This document shows positions 55,902-64,000 of a DNA stretch of 64,000 nucleotides, piece after piece. Position 1 is the first letter of the stretch; every line of letters starts with the position of its first letter. Source of the DNA: JBEBGV01 sp040081265 (GTDB lineage Bacteria > Acidobacteriota > Vicinamibacteria > Vicinamibacterales > UBA2999). The position numbers were made by a program, and so were the translations under genes. A model generated the notes under the pieces. It was given only the letters and a program-made list of their open reading frames with translations. It was not told where the DNA came from and ran no database searches. The stretch lies in NCBI GenBank assembly GCA_040081265.1, contig JBEBGV010000001.1, positions 124,001 to 188,000 of the forward strand, read 5' to 3'.

Positions 55902-56343
55902 TCGGTCCGAGCGCGAACGTCATCGTCCCGCTGGCGACGATACGGTTGCCGACGCGAGCAAAGCCGTCGAGTTGACCCATCCGGCTGCGAAGGCGCTTGA
56001 CGCGCGCTTCGATTTCGACCGTTTCACCCGGCCGTACGACTCCCCGGTAGCGCACCCGCTCGATGCCCATGAAGAAGATCAGTTTCTCGCGATTCTCGGG
56101 TTTCGACAGAATCAGGATCGCACCAACCTGGGCAATGGCCTCGGTCAGGATCGTTGGTGGAAGGGCAGGTGGTTCACCCGGTTGATACGAGAGGAAGCGC
56201 TCGTTGAGCGTCACGTTCTTCACGCCAACAATCCGCTTGTCAGGTTCGAGCTCGGTGACACGGTCCACCAGCAGGAACGGATAGCGATGCGGAAGGATCC
56301 GTTCAATCGCGGTGTAGTCGAGGGGCAGGGTCAGCGAGTCCAT
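55885..56343 (-). CDS. fabZ: 3-hydroxyacyl-[ACP] dehydratase FabZ
   Basis: Dehydrates 3-hydroxyacyl-ACP in fatty-acid elongation. From ATG 56343 it has 152 residues, the normal size. The hot-dog fold has catalytic His19 in ILPHRYPFLLVDRV and Glu68 in PPTILTEAIAQVGAI, then FMGIERVRYRGVVRPGETVE. The usual PGVLILEAMAQ loop is PPTILTEAIAQ here, so a specialised dehydratase is possible. It is not next to lpxA or lpxD. An in-frame upstream extension (to 56415) overlaps the PP2C gene start and is rejected. Confidence 0.88.
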   Translation of the reverse strand: MDSLTLPLDYTAIERILPHRYPFLLVDRVTELEPDKRIVGVKNVTLNERFLSYQPGEPPALPPTILTEAIAQVGAILILSKPENREKLIFFMGIERVRYRGVVRPGETVEIEARVKRLRSRMGQLDGFARVGNRIVASGTMTFALGPTTAAP

Positions 56344-56375
56344 TGGCGACCACCCAGTATAATTCCGGATGATTG

Positions 56376-58157
56376 ATGTCGGATCAGCCTCAACCTCAGG
56401 CGGTGCCGCGCACACCGAGTGACACAGAGCTCCTTTCCACCCTGTTCGAACTCGGGCGGGAAGTGACGTCGGTGCTGGATCTCGAGGAATTGCTCGAAAA
56501 GATTCCTCAGCTCATCGCGCGCCTGACCCAGTTCAGCGCCTTCTCGGTGTATCTGCTCGACGAGAAGCGCGGGGAGCTGAAAGTGGCCTATTCAGTCGGT
56601 TACCCCGAAGAGATCAGCAAGACCCTGCGCATGCGCATCGGAGAGGGCGTCGTCGGCGCTGCGGTTGAGGAGGGGCGTCCGATTCTCGTCAATGACGTGC
56701 GCCTCGAACCCCGCTACAGGGGGCGGCTGCGCAACATGCTTTCGCAGCTGGCGGTCCCGATGCGACGGAAGGGACGGGTGATCGGGGCGCTGAACCTGCT
56801 GAACGAGAAGGCCGGCGCGTTCACGGTTCAGGACGAAGCCCTGCTCCGCCAGTTCGGCGCCCACGTTGCCGTGGCGATTGAGAATGCACGGCTGTTCAAG
56901 TCTGAACGCCAGTACACCGACACGCTCGAGACGCTGGCCGAAATCGGTCGCGAGGTCTCGTCGATTCTCGATCTCGACGTGCTGTTGACGCGCATCGCAA
57001 GTCTGACCAAGCGGCTCATTGACTACCGGACGTTCGGCATTCTTCTTCTGAATCCTCAGACACAGATTCTGGAGATGAAGATGGCCGTCCGCTACGGTGA
57101 GGACGCAACCACGAAACAGGTGAAACTCGGCGAGGGGCTCGTCGGCTGGGCCGCGCTCCACAAGGAGCCCGTGCTGGTCGCCGATGTGTCGCAGGATCCG
57201 CGATACATCAACCTGGTTCACGACGCCCGCTCGGAGCTGGTCATCCCGATGCTGATCAAGGAGCGCTGCATTGGAGTGTTCGACCTGGAGAGTTCTGAGC
57301 TTGACGCGTTCACGAAGGAGCACCGCGAACTCCTGACGCTGCTGGCCAGCCAGGCGGCGGTCGCGATCGAGAATGCGCGCCTCTACGAGGAAGTGCGGCA
57401 GAACGAGGAGCGCATCGAAAAGGAACTCAGGTTCGCCAAGCGCGTTCAGGCGGCGCTGCTGCCGACCGAGCTTCCCGTTCGGCTGCGAGCAGCCGATGTT
57501 GCCGGTCGTTTCGAGCCCGCGCACGAGCTGGGAGGCGATCTGCACGACTTTCTGTCGCCAGAGCCCAACAGCCTTGTGGTGGCGGTGGGTGATGTCTCCG
57601 GGAAGGGAGCACCCGCCGCACTCTACGGGGCTTTCGCAGCCGAACTCGTCCGGTCGCGCACTGTGCGCCGCAGATACACACCGGACCGCTTCAGCGTGGC
57701 CGGTGTCCTGCAATCGATGAACACGATCCTGCACGAACGGCAGCTGGAAGAGTACTACTGCACCCTGTGCTACGCGCTGTTCGACTTCAAGCGCCGGGTA
57801 CTCACCATGTCGAACTCAGGGCTTCCATACCCGATTCGCTGGTCAGGAGAAGAGTGCGCCCAGATCGAGCTGCCCGGTGTGCCGCTCGGTTCGTTTCCTG
57901 GCGTCGAGTACGACGAGGTGAATATCCCGCTCGTGACCGGCGACATCTACGTGTTCTGTACCGACGGCATCTTCGAGGCCATGAACGAAGCGGGACAGGA
58001 ATTCGGGGCACAACGCCTGACCGAGATTGTGTCTCAGACCAGGGCCGAGAGTGCCCGCGGGATAGTTGACGCGATTTTTGCGGCCGTGACTGCCTTCCGC
58101 GGCGCGGCGTCGCAGAACGACGACATGACGGCAGTCGCCGTGAGGATCACCAGCTGA
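56376..58157 (+). CDS. GAF-GAF-PP2C (SpoIIE/RsbU-type) serine phosphatase
   Basis: A 593-residue cytoplasmic regulator. GAF domain 1 covers about 20-165 (LEELLEKIPQLIARLTQFSA, RIGEGVVGAAVEEGRPILVN). GAF domain 2 covers about 185-335 (LDVLLTRIASLTKRLIDYRT, LGEGLVGWAALHKEPVLVAD). The PP2C-like SpoIIE domain covers about 360-590: ELRFAKRVQAALLP, metal-binding Asp in HELGGDLHDF and GDVSGKGAPAALYG, then TDGIFEAMN and NDDMTAVAV. Such phosphatases activate anti-anti-sigma factors, but no STAS protein or anti-sigma kinase is encoded nearby. The start is ATG 56376, divergent from fabZ with 32 nt between. Confidence 0.93.
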   Translation: MSDQPQPQAVPRTPSDTELLSTLFELGREVTSVLDLEELLEKIPQLIARLTQFSAFSVYLLDEKRGELKVAYSVGYPEEISKTLRMRIGEGVVGAAVEEGRPILVNDVRLEPRYRGRLRNMLSQLAVPMRRKGRVIGALNLLNEKAGAFTVQDEALLRQFGAHVAVAIENARLFKSERQYTDTLETLAEIGREVSSILDLDVLLTRIASLTKRLIDYRTFGILLLNPQTQILEMKMAVRYGEDATTKQVKLGEGLVGWAALHKEPVLVADVSQDPRYINLVHDARSELVIPMLIKERCIGVFDLESSELDAFTKEHRELLTLLASQAAVAIENARLYEEVRQNEERIEKELRFAKRVQAALLPTELPVRLRAADVAGRFEPAHELGGDLHDFLSPEPNSLVVAVGDVSGKGAPAALYGAFAAELVRSRTVRRRYTPDRFSVAGVLQSMNTILHERQLEEYYCTLCYALFDFKRRVLTMSNSGLPYPIRWSGEECAQIELPGVPLGSFPGVEYDEVNIPLVTGDIYVFCTDGIFEAMNEAGQEFGAQRLTEIVSQTRAESARGIVDAIFAAVTAFRGAASQNDDMTAVAVRITS

Positions 58158-58193
58158 GGAGACGGGCGACGACGGGATCGTGAGTAGTGAGGG

Positions 58194-58240
58194 CCCTGGG
58201 TGCACGTTTGCCAGCGCCTGCCTGAATCGTGCACCCGGGG
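58194..58240. terminator. Long hairpin between convergent PP2C and glnA genes
   Basis: A 13-bp stem: 58194-58206 (CCCTGGGTGCACG) pairs with 58228-58240 (CGTGCACCCGGGG) with a single G-T wobble and a 21-nt loop. It lies in a 215-bp gap between two convergent genes, consistent with a bidirectional terminator or 3'-end stabiliser. No T-run follows on either strand. Confidence 0.6.
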
Positions 58241-58372
58241 TGACCCGTCGGCGCCCGCATCTTAGCCATCAAAAGACGTGCCCGCGGACGCTGCGAGAGA
58301 ATCGGCCAGCCGGAGGGCGGATGAGCTCTCGATCGTCCCCGACAGGTGCCAGCCTGCCTGCGCAAGAGGACA

Positions 58373-59710
58373 TCAATAGGTGTTCAGGTACCGTTCGATC
58401 TCCCACGGTGAGACGTGCCGGATATAGCTGTCCCACTCGGACCGCTTGGCGGCGACGAAGTGGTCGAAGATGTGGTCCCCCAGGGTCTCACGCATGAGCG
58501 AGCTCTTTTCGAGCGCGTCGAGCGCCTCGCTCAGGTTGCCAGGCAGCTCATCGATGCGCAGATGTCGTCGCTCCCGGTGGCTCATCTTGTAGATGTTCTT
58601 ATTGACCGGTGGGCCGGGGTTGAGCTCGTGCTCGATGCCGTCAAGGCCAGCGCTCAACATGACAGCAAGGGCCAGATAGGGATTGCACGAGGGATCAGGC
58701 ATCCGAAATTCGACACGCGTGTTCGGTCCACGCGCGGCCGGGACACGCACCAGCGGACTTCGATTGCGTTCCGACCAGGCAATCGCGGTGGGCGCTTCGT
58801 AGCCGGGTACCAGTCGCTTGAAGGAATTCACCAGGGGATTGGTGATGGCGCAGAATGCCCGGGCATGCCGGAGCAGACCGCCCACATAGTGCAGGCAGAC
58901 GCGACTGAGTTGCCACTCGGCCTGCGGATCGTAAAAGACGTTTCGGTCACGCGTGTAAAGCGCCTGGTGGGTGTGCATCCCGCTGCCGTTCACGCCGAAA
59001 ATCGGCTTCGGCATGAACGTCGCGTGGAGACCGTGCCGACTGGCCACGTTCTTCACGACGAAGCGGAACGTGCTCACGTTGTCGGCGGTTGACAGAGCGT
59101 CATCATCACCGAAGTCAATCTCGTGCTGACCTGGCGCAACCTCGTGGTGCGCCGCTTCGACGTGAAAACCCATCTGCTCGAGCACGAGGACGATTTCGCG
59201 GCGGACATCCTCTCCCAGATCGACAGGGGTCAGGTCGAAGTAGCCGCCTGAATCGTGGGTCTCGGTCGTCGGCTCTCCGTCGCTGCGCCGCTGAAAGAGA
59301 AAGAACTCCGCCTCAGGGCTGGCCTTCAGCGCGAAGCCGTCCTGTGCCGCCTGCGCAATGACGCGCTTGAGCATCGTTCGCGGGCACCCGGCAAATGGGG
59401 TTCCGTCCGGATTAGCGATGTCACAGATGATGCGACCGACACGCTCGGCCCCGGTGTAACTCCATGGGAATACCTGGAAGGTATTCAGGTCGGGCCTGAG
59501 GAACATGTCCGCTTCTTCTGTGCGGACAAACCCCTCGATCGAGGAGCCGTCGAAGGTGATGCGGCCATCGAGCGCCTCTTCAAACTGGCGGTCGGGGACC
59601 TCGACGTTCTTGAGCGCGCCAAGGATGTCTGTGAACTGCAGCCGCAGAAACTTGACCTTCTCCCGGGCGGCTCTGTCGAGGACTTTCGACCGGCGGTCGT
59701 CTCGCGGCAT
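58373..59710 (-). CDS. glnA: Glutamine synthetase type I
   Basis: Condenses glutamate and ammonia using ATP. It has 445 residues, the size of GSI-alpha enzymes (Bacillus type). LRLQFTDILGALKNVEVP and FDGSSIEGF are in the N-terminal domain. The catalytic domain has KASPEAEFFLFQ, HHEVAPGQHEIDFGDDD, FMPKPIFGVNGSGMHTHQAL, NSFKRLVPGYEAPTAIAWS and RVEFRMPDPSCNPYLALAVM. The short C-terminal region lacks an obvious adenylylation-Tyr NLYDLP motif, fitting the alpha subtype. The start overlaps the stop of the upstream membrane sensor gene (ATGA). Confidence 0.96.
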   Translation of the reverse strand: MPRDDRRSKVLDRAAREKVKFLRLQFTDILGALKNVEVPDRQFEEALDGRITFDGSSIEGFVRTEEADMFLRPDLNTFQVFPWSYTGAERVGRIICDIANPDGTPFAGCPRTMLKRVIAQAAQDGFALKASPEAEFFLFQRRSDGEPTTETHDSGGYFDLTPVDLGEDVRREIVLVLEQMGFHVEAAHHEVAPGQHEIDFGDDDALSTADNVSTFRFVVKNVASRHGLHATFMPKPIFGVNGSGMHTHQALYTRDRNVFYDPQAEWQLSRVCLHYVGGLLRHARAFCAITNPLVNSFKRLVPGYEAPTAIAWSERNRSPLVRVPAARGPNTRVEFRMPDPSCNPYLALAVMLSAGLDGIEHELNPGPPVNKNIYKMSHRERRHLRIDELPGNLSEALDALEKSSLMRETLGDHIFDHFVAAKRSEWDSYIRHVSPWEIERYLNTY

Positions 59711-60927
59711 CAGAGCGTAATGGCGATGGGTCCTGGTAGTGCGTCAGCGCTCGGTTCCGGCCAGGCTGCGACGATCGTCGACAACTGAGCCGCAAACATC
59801 GTCGTGACCGACTGAGCAGCAAGCTCACGCTCCCGGCCCGACGGCAGTTCCGCCGACACGACCCCGATGCAGCCCTGCGTACTGACGAGGGGAACGATGA
59901 TTGCGCCGGCCCGTCCCTGCTCGCCGTCGACGATCTGCATTTCGGCGCCCCGCCAGGCACGGGCAGCTGCGTTGGACGCCTGACGGGCCAGCGGCCCTAT
60001 TCGAGACAGCATTCTCGGGTCGTAGCCGTGGGCCAGGACGGGGAACAACTCTTCTCCCGCTCCGAGCCAGACGATCATCCCGCTTGCCCGCACCGAGTCC
60101 GCGGCGCTTGCAAGGACCTCACGGAGTTCAGCCGCCGACGAGGCTCTGGCCATTGCAACGCAGGCACGCGCCGCTCGGTCCAGATCGACCTCCGGATCCG
60201 CCATGGCTGCCTGAGTCACAGGGGTCTCCGCAACCGGTACAGGTTCTGGGTCAACGTGCGGCGCAGCAGTGGTCGGCCCTGGTTGCTCTGAGCTCAACCC
60301 GTCCTGCACAGGAACCGGGGCACCGGGCAGCGCCAGAAGAAGGAGTCCGACTGTCCACACGAGGCCAAGGCCGGCCACGATGAGTCCAGCACGGCGCTGC
60401 AGGGTGTCGTACTGTGAGACAGAAGAGTTGGACGTCAGGTCCTTCAGCGCGATCAACGCACTGGTTACGGAACGAAGTTCGGTCGCTGATGCCGTAAAGA
60501 CCAGGTCAGCCGCCGAAAAATAGGTGTCGTTGGCCAGGTTTGTCCGCACCCGTGTGTCGGTGCGCGAAAAGTCATCCAGTGCTGCTGCCAGTGCTGATAT
60601 CTGTTCCAGCGCTTCGGGTTCAGTCAACTGGGTGCGCAGGGAATTCAGACTCTCCCTGAGCTCATCGGTTAACTGTCGTACCCGCTGAAATTGCGGCCCT
60701 GAGGAACCGTTGCTGGTTCCCCCTCTAGAGGGCTCGAAGTAGCCCCGCTGGGTCACAGCAAGTTCGTTGACCGAGGCCAGCATGGCGTCGAGACGAGCAA
60801 GAACGGCTCGTTCACGCGCAAAGACCTGCGCGTGACGCTGGTAGGTATCAAAGCCGAGGTAAACCGCGGCCGCACCAACAACGAGCAGAAAACCGAGCAG
60901 GGAGAGGCGGGCCTTGCGAGAGGACAT
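59710..60927 (-). CDS. Membrane-anchored GAF-domain sensor without output domain
   Basis: From ATG 60927 it has 405 residues. TM1 (LSLLGFLLVVGAAAVYLGF) and TM2 (AGLIVAGLGLVWTVGLLLLA, about residue 190) flank a helical, probably periplasmic region with a CHASE3-like motif (NELAVTQRGYF). A Pro-rich linker (about 210-240) leads to a cytoplasmic GAF-like domain (about 260-395: GMIVWLGAGEELFPVLAHGY, AGAIIVPLVSTQGCIGVVSA). No kinase, GGDEF or methyl-accepting region is present. It overlaps glnA by ATGA, implying co-expression with glutamine synthetase. Function unknown; a role in sensing nitrogen status is speculative. Confidence 0.72.
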   Translation of the reverse strand: MSSRKARLSLLGFLLVVGAAAVYLGFDTYQRHAQVFARERAVLARLDAMLASVNELAVTQRGYFEPSRGGTSNGSSGPQFQRVRQLTDELRESLNSLRTQLTEPEALEQISALAAALDDFSRTDTRVRTNLANDTYFSAADLVFTASATELRSVTSALIALKDLTSNSSVSQYDTLQRRAGLIVAGLGLVWTVGLLLLALPGAPVPVQDGLSSEQPGPTTAAPHVDPEPVPVAETPVTQAAMADPEVDLDRAARACVAMARASSAAELREVLASAADSVRASGMIVWLGAGEELFPVLAHGYDPRMLSRIGPLARQASNAAARAWRGAEMQIVDGEQGRAGAIIVPLVSTQGCIGVVSAELPSGRERELAAQSVTTMFAAQLSTIVAAWPEPSADALPGPIAITL

Positions 60928-60990
60928 TCGCTCGGCCCATGGTAGCAAAAGACGGGCGATCAGAACTCGATGGTGGAGCGCGTCGCGAGA

Positions 60991-62799
60991 TTACTTGCTG
61001 ACAGGTCGGAGCGGAATGAAGGCAATCTCTGGCGGGAGTCCTTCGGTCTGCACATTATGACCCTTCACTGGCGCGAGATCCTGATACATGAAGTCCCACT
61101 TCCAGCGCTCCGACGGGTTTGACGCCTGAAGCCAGTTGCGCGCGGCGACCGGTCTGGCAAAGACCAGGCCCGTCAGCGTGGCGTAGACCGTTCCCGGCAT
61201 CGCAGCGGCAACGGCGGTTCTGACATCACTCGAACTCGAGTGTCCGAGCGTGACGCCGAGCGCAGACGCGACACGCGAGAGCACCTCCCAGTCTTCGAGC
61301 GCGTCTCCTGGCGGCGCCAGCGCCTTGGACACCGGCTGAGGCGTACCTTGATCGTTGGTATAGACCGCATCCTTCTCGAGCCACACCGCGCCCGGGAGGA
61401 TGATGTCTGCGACCTCGGTGAGTGCGCTCTGGAGAACACCCTGAACAATGAGCAAGGGAAGCGAACCGCTCTTCCGCGCCGCAATCACCCAGGACATATC
61501 GCCGAGGGAAGCCTCGGGTCCAGGGTCGATGACGTAGAGCGCCTTGACGCGTCCAGATTCGACACTACTGCGCAGCGCCGACAGATCAGCGGGACCTGCG
61601 TTTCCTGCGCCGACAGCGAAGCCGATATCCTTCGCCCCGTTGACGTTCGGGGCATTAACGGACGACACCTTGAACTGTGCGTTCTCCGGCTGAGCCTTCT
61701 CAGAGTGAGTCCACGCGACATTGACGGCGCCGAGACCGTCGGTGCCGAGAAGTGCTTCAACAAGCTGACGGAGGACGAAGAACTCTTCGACCGAGGCGTG
61801 CGCCGAGACCAGGAACTGCACGGAGCGGGGATCAGACCCGCCCGCTTCCTGCAGACGATCCCGCAGTGGAATTTCAACATCCCGCCACGAGACGGGCGCC
61901 AGCGCCCCGTTCTGCCTCAGCATGGGACGGCGCAGTCGCGACGCGCTCTCCACCCAGTGGTAGTTGAACCGGCCGATGTCGCACATCCAGTAGCTGTTGA
62001 TGCTGGGGTTGAGGCGCGGCGTCATGCGCACGAGCTGCGATCCCTTGGCCCATTCAGGCTTGGCGCGAAGCCATGCGCTCGTGTTGCAGCCCTTGGAGCA
62101 CAGGGTGCAGGTCGTGTCGACCACTGCCGGGTTGTCCCAGGGGCGGCTCTTGAACCTGTAGTCCCGCGTCGTGATGGCACCGACCGGACACACGTCCATC
62201 AGGTTGCCGGACAGCAGAGACTGCACGCCCTCTTCCTGGAACGTCGCGATCTCGCTGCCCGCCCCGCGGTCGATCACCCCGATCTGGGCATCGGTATCTA
62301 CCTCTTTCATGAACCTGACGCACCGGGTGCAGAGAATGCACCGGTTGCGGTTCAGCATGAGGGTCGGCCCGAAGTCGACGTCCGCCTTCACGCCCTCCCC
62401 GTCGAAGACCCGGCGGGGGAAGTCCATTCGGCTCTCGGCAGGGCCAAACGCATACGAAAAATCCTGCAGCGGGCACTCTCCGCCCTTGTCGCACACGGGG
62501 CAATCAAGGGGGTGATTGACCAGGAGGAACTCGAGCACCCCGGCCCGCGCCTGGACCACGTCTGGCTCGCTGGTCGAGACGACCATGCCTTCGGTACAGA
62601 CGGTCGAGCACGAGGTCTGCAGTTTCGGCATCTTTTCGATCTTGACGATGCAGACGCGACAGGAACCGTCGATGCCGAGACCCGGGTGGTAACAGTAATA
62701 AGGGACCGAGATGCCCGCCTCGATTGCCGCCTGGAGGACTGTGGTCCCCTTAGCAACCGTAAGCGGGCGTGAGTCGATGGTCAGCGTGACCGTTTCCAT
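60991..62799 (-). CDS. NADH-quinone oxidoreductase subunit G (NuoG-like Fe-S protein)
   Basis: About 602 residues. The N-terminal [2Fe-2S] ferredoxin domain has SVPYYCYHPGLGIDGSCRVC and TSCSTVCTEGM. The His-Cys3 [4Fe-4S] motif is VNHPLDCPVCDKGGECPLQD. The next clusters are RCILCTRCVRF and DVCPVGAIT. The molybdopterin-oxidoreductase-like domain opens with TCTLCSKGCNTSAWLRAKPE, and a degenerate domain continues to the end (DIILPGAVWLEKDAVYTNDQ). This is the electron-wire subunit of complex I. It is isolated: neither nuoF upstream nor nuoH downstream is present, as they would be in a nuo operon. A related hydrogenase or formate-dehydrogenase subunit is an alternative. Start ATG 62799; the ribosome-binding site is weak. 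Confidence 0.88.
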   Translation of the reverse strand: METVTLTIDSRPLTVAKGTTVLQAAIEAGISVPYYCYHPGLGIDGSCRVCIVKIEKMPKLQTSCSTVCTEGMVVSTSEPDVVQARAGVLEFLLVNHPLDCPVCDKGGECPLQDFSYAFGPAESRMDFPRRVFDGEGVKADVDFGPTLMLNRNRCILCTRCVRFMKEVDTDAQIGVIDRGAGSEIATFQEEGVQSLLSGNLMDVCPVGAITTRDYRFKSRPWDNPAVVDTTCTLCSKGCNTSAWLRAKPEWAKGSQLVRMTPRLNPSINSYWMCDIGRFNYHWVESASRLRRPMLRQNGALAPVSWRDVEIPLRDRLQEAGGSDPRSVQFLVSAHASVEEFFVLRQLVEALLGTDGLGAVNVAWTHSEKAQPENAQFKVSSVNAPNVNGAKDIGFAVGAGNAGPADLSALRSSVESGRVKALYVIDPGPEASLGDMSWVIAARKSGSLPLLIVQGVLQSALTEVADIILPGAVWLEKDAVYTNDQGTPQPVSKALAPPGDALEDWEVLSRVASALGVTLGHSSSSDVRTAVAAAMPGTVYATLTGLVFARPVAARNWLQASNPSERWKWDFMYQDLAPVKGHNVQTEGLPPEIAFIPLRPVSK

Positions 62800-62923
62800 A
62801 ACCAAAGAATAATATCAGCGAAGCCACCTTCTCATCCCCGGTCGTGCTTGACGACGGGCGTCCCCGGCTCTAGAGTGACGCCTTCGGGCTACCCTCTCGC
62901 CCCTCCCCTCCCAGGAGACGATT

Positions 62924-63349
62924 ATGGACGGCCGACGCAGTCGATGGCGGTCGCTCGGCGAATGGATGGTGGCTGCGGCACTCATGGCCGCGGTAGCGCT
63001 CTTTGGCTTGAATCTACTCGGGGAGTTTCGGGGGCCTGACCCCGCGATTCCCCAGGCCGAAGAGACCGGCGCCGCTGCACCGCCACCGCCCTCGGCGGTG
63101 CCGCCCCGCGCCGTATCGGTCCCGTTTGTGCCGCTTGCCGGCAACGTTCGCATTCAGGTCGGCGAGTTCGCCGCAGACGTTCTTGCACGAGTCAGGGACC
63201 TGGTTCAGGCGGGCGCCGATGTCGTTGAGCGTCGCGCCGACGGCGAGCGCACCACCCGCGAGTTCCGACACGCCGGCGGACGGTTCTTTCTTGTCACCGA
63301 GTCGAGCGAGGATGCTCAACCCCGGATCACCGCGATCTTCATCCCGTGA
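62924..63349 (+). CDS. Small membrane-anchored protein of unknown function
   Basis: A 141-residue protein from ATG 62924, preceded by AGGAGA. A basic N-terminus and one transmembrane helix (WMVAAALMAAVALFGLNLLG, about 14-33) are followed by a Pro/Ala-rich spacer (AAAPPPPSAVPPRAVSV) and a compact C-terminal part (about 75-141: VRIQVGEFAADVLARVRDLV, RFFLVTESSEDAQPRITAIF). It looks like a single-pass protein with a small external or periplasmic domain. I recognise no family. Confidence 0.65.
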   Translation: MDGRRSRWRSLGEWMVAAALMAAVALFGLNLLGEFRGPDPAIPQAEETGAAAPPPPSAVPPRAVSVPFVPLAGNVRIQVGEFAADVLARVRDLVQAGADVVERRADGERTTREFRHAGGRFFLVTESSEDAQPRITAIFIP

Positions 63350-63376
63350 ACCCGTCCGGCATCGAGCAGGCTCGGG

Positions 63377-64000
63377 CTACAGGCCGCTGAATTCCGCGAG
63401 TGCGGCGTTGTCTCGGTTGACCTGGACGTTCCGCACGACTCCCGTTGTCGTGATGCGGCGCTCTGCACGCGCGCTCGTGAGTGGAACCATGACATCGACC
63501 ACGCGCCCGTCAGTGTAGGTGAGGGTGACTGAGACGGGAATGTCAAACAGACGGGTTTCGTCCTGTTCCAGCCTGATGACGACTTCCCCTGCGCCAATGC
63601 TGGTGGCATAGCGGACGCGCGGGATCTCACTTCCGTAGATCCACCGCTCGAAGAACCGTCCAAGGGACTGTCCAGACACTGCCTCCATCGCGCGCTGCAG
63701 GTCGGCGGTGCCCGCCTTCTGAAACTTGAACTCGGTGTAGAAGCGTCGCAGGCCGTTGAAGAAGGCCTCGTCGCCGACCAGGCGACGCATCATGTGCAGC
63801 ACCGAGGCGCCTTTGTTGTAGACCAGAGCCCGGAAGACCCTCGAATCGTTCTTGACATGCCCGAGGCGGTAGCCCAGGTATACCGGCCCCTGGTCCGACT
63901 CGTCGATCGCCCACTTGCGGAACTGGCGGAGCATGTCGTTGAAGGCGGTGTCACCGCGCAGCTTCTGCGCGTACAGGGCCGAAAAGTATTGTGCGAACCC
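63377..64000 (-). CDS. M1-family aminopeptidase, C-terminal part (continues beyond the window)
   Basis: The reading frame is open to the right edge; 207 residues plus stop are visible. FAQYFSALYAQKLRGDTAFN, ESDQGPVYLGYRLG, RALVYNKGASVLHMMRRLVG and LQRAMEAVSGQSLGRFFERW match the region just after the zinc-binding motif of M1 (gluzincin) peptidases. This includes the conserved Tyr/Asn segment and the thermolysin-like domain end. The zinc motif HExxH lies beyond the edge. The final part (VRYATSIGAGEVVIRLEQDE) is the beta-sandwich domain. The substrate is unknown. Confidence 0.87.
   Translation of the reverse strand, partial: GFAQYFSALYAQKLRGDTAFNDMLRQFRKWAIDESDQGPVYLGYRLGHVKNDSRVFRALVYNKGASVLHMMRRLVGDEAFFNGLRRFYTEFKFQKAGTADLQRAMEAVSGQSLGRFFERWIYGSEIPRVRYATSIGAGEVVIRLEQDETRLFDIPVSVTLTYTDGRVVDVMVPLTSARAERRITTTGVVRNVQVNRDNAALAEFSGL

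Overview
The window is a high-GC bacterial chromosome segment built around the replication-initiation locus: dnaA, dnaN, gyrB and gyrA on one strand, and rpmH-rnpA-yidD-yidC-khpB-mnmE-mnmG-rsmG-parA-parB followed by the F1 ATP synthase genes on the other. A Gram-negative envelope is implied by the Wzm/Wzt exporter, the ADP-heptose gene and a SurA-like chaperone. The gene styles (FmdB-type protein, NtrC-type regulators, GAF/PP2C phosphatases, a UpxY-like NusG paralogue, an isolated nuoG) and the base composition suggest Acidobacteriota, perhaps Vicinamibacteria. That assignment is inference from gene content, not from a database comparison.

Layout. (1) 1-6.16 kb is an accessory strip of dead mobile DNA: an IS5-type remnant, an almost intact IS630 element with recognisable terminal inverted repeats, a methyltransferase gene whose stop codon lies in the IS630 end, a broken acyltransferase fragment, a frameshifted second IS5-type transposase and a shredded IS91-type transposase. 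The strip abuts the 3' end of a tRNA-Ser gene, as integrated islands often do. (2) 6.16-9.6 kb, minus strand: DUF885 metallopeptidase-like gene, fmdB-like gene, serS and tRNA-Ser(UGA). (3) 9.65-16.1 kb, plus strand: rsmI, glmU, glmS and a PcrA/UvrD helicase that seems to start at a non-canonical codon. (4) 16.0-24.0 kb, minus strand: dnaA-dnaN-gyrB-gyrA. Two non-coding gaps here carry origin-like signals, namely a DnaA-box cluster and an AT-rich stretch. (5) 24.4-38.2 kb, plus strand: rpmH to parB, with a perfect 16-bp parS palindrome and a good promoter in front of parA, then atpHAGDC without the FO genes. (6) 38.2-47.8 kb, plus strand: polysaccharide ABC exporter, heptose adenylyltransferase, mfd, SurA-like chaperone, NusG paralogue, tRNA-dihydrouridine synthase and a HAD phosphatase. 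(7) 47.8-58.2 kb is regulatory: a Dabb protein, a disordered Arg/Pro-rich protein, an NtrC-type regulator, a small HTH protein, a FliA/WhiG-type sigma factor behind a palindrome-rich leader, a PAS histidine kinase overlapping a PCYCGC-motif secreted protein, a diguanylate cyclase, a HEGGH membrane protein, FabZ and a GAF-GAF-PP2C phosphatase. (8) 58.4-64 kb: glutamine synthetase co-transcribed with a membrane GAF sensor, an isolated nuoG, a small membrane-anchored protein and the C-terminal part of an M1 aminopeptidase cut by the window edge.

Most of the window is conserved core biology. The parts most worth a second look are the regulatory block at 48-58 kb, with its split two-component pair, operator-like palindromes and structured leader; the tRNA-Ser-flanked island; and the start codon of the helicase gene. 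I found no CRISPR array, prophage or defence system.
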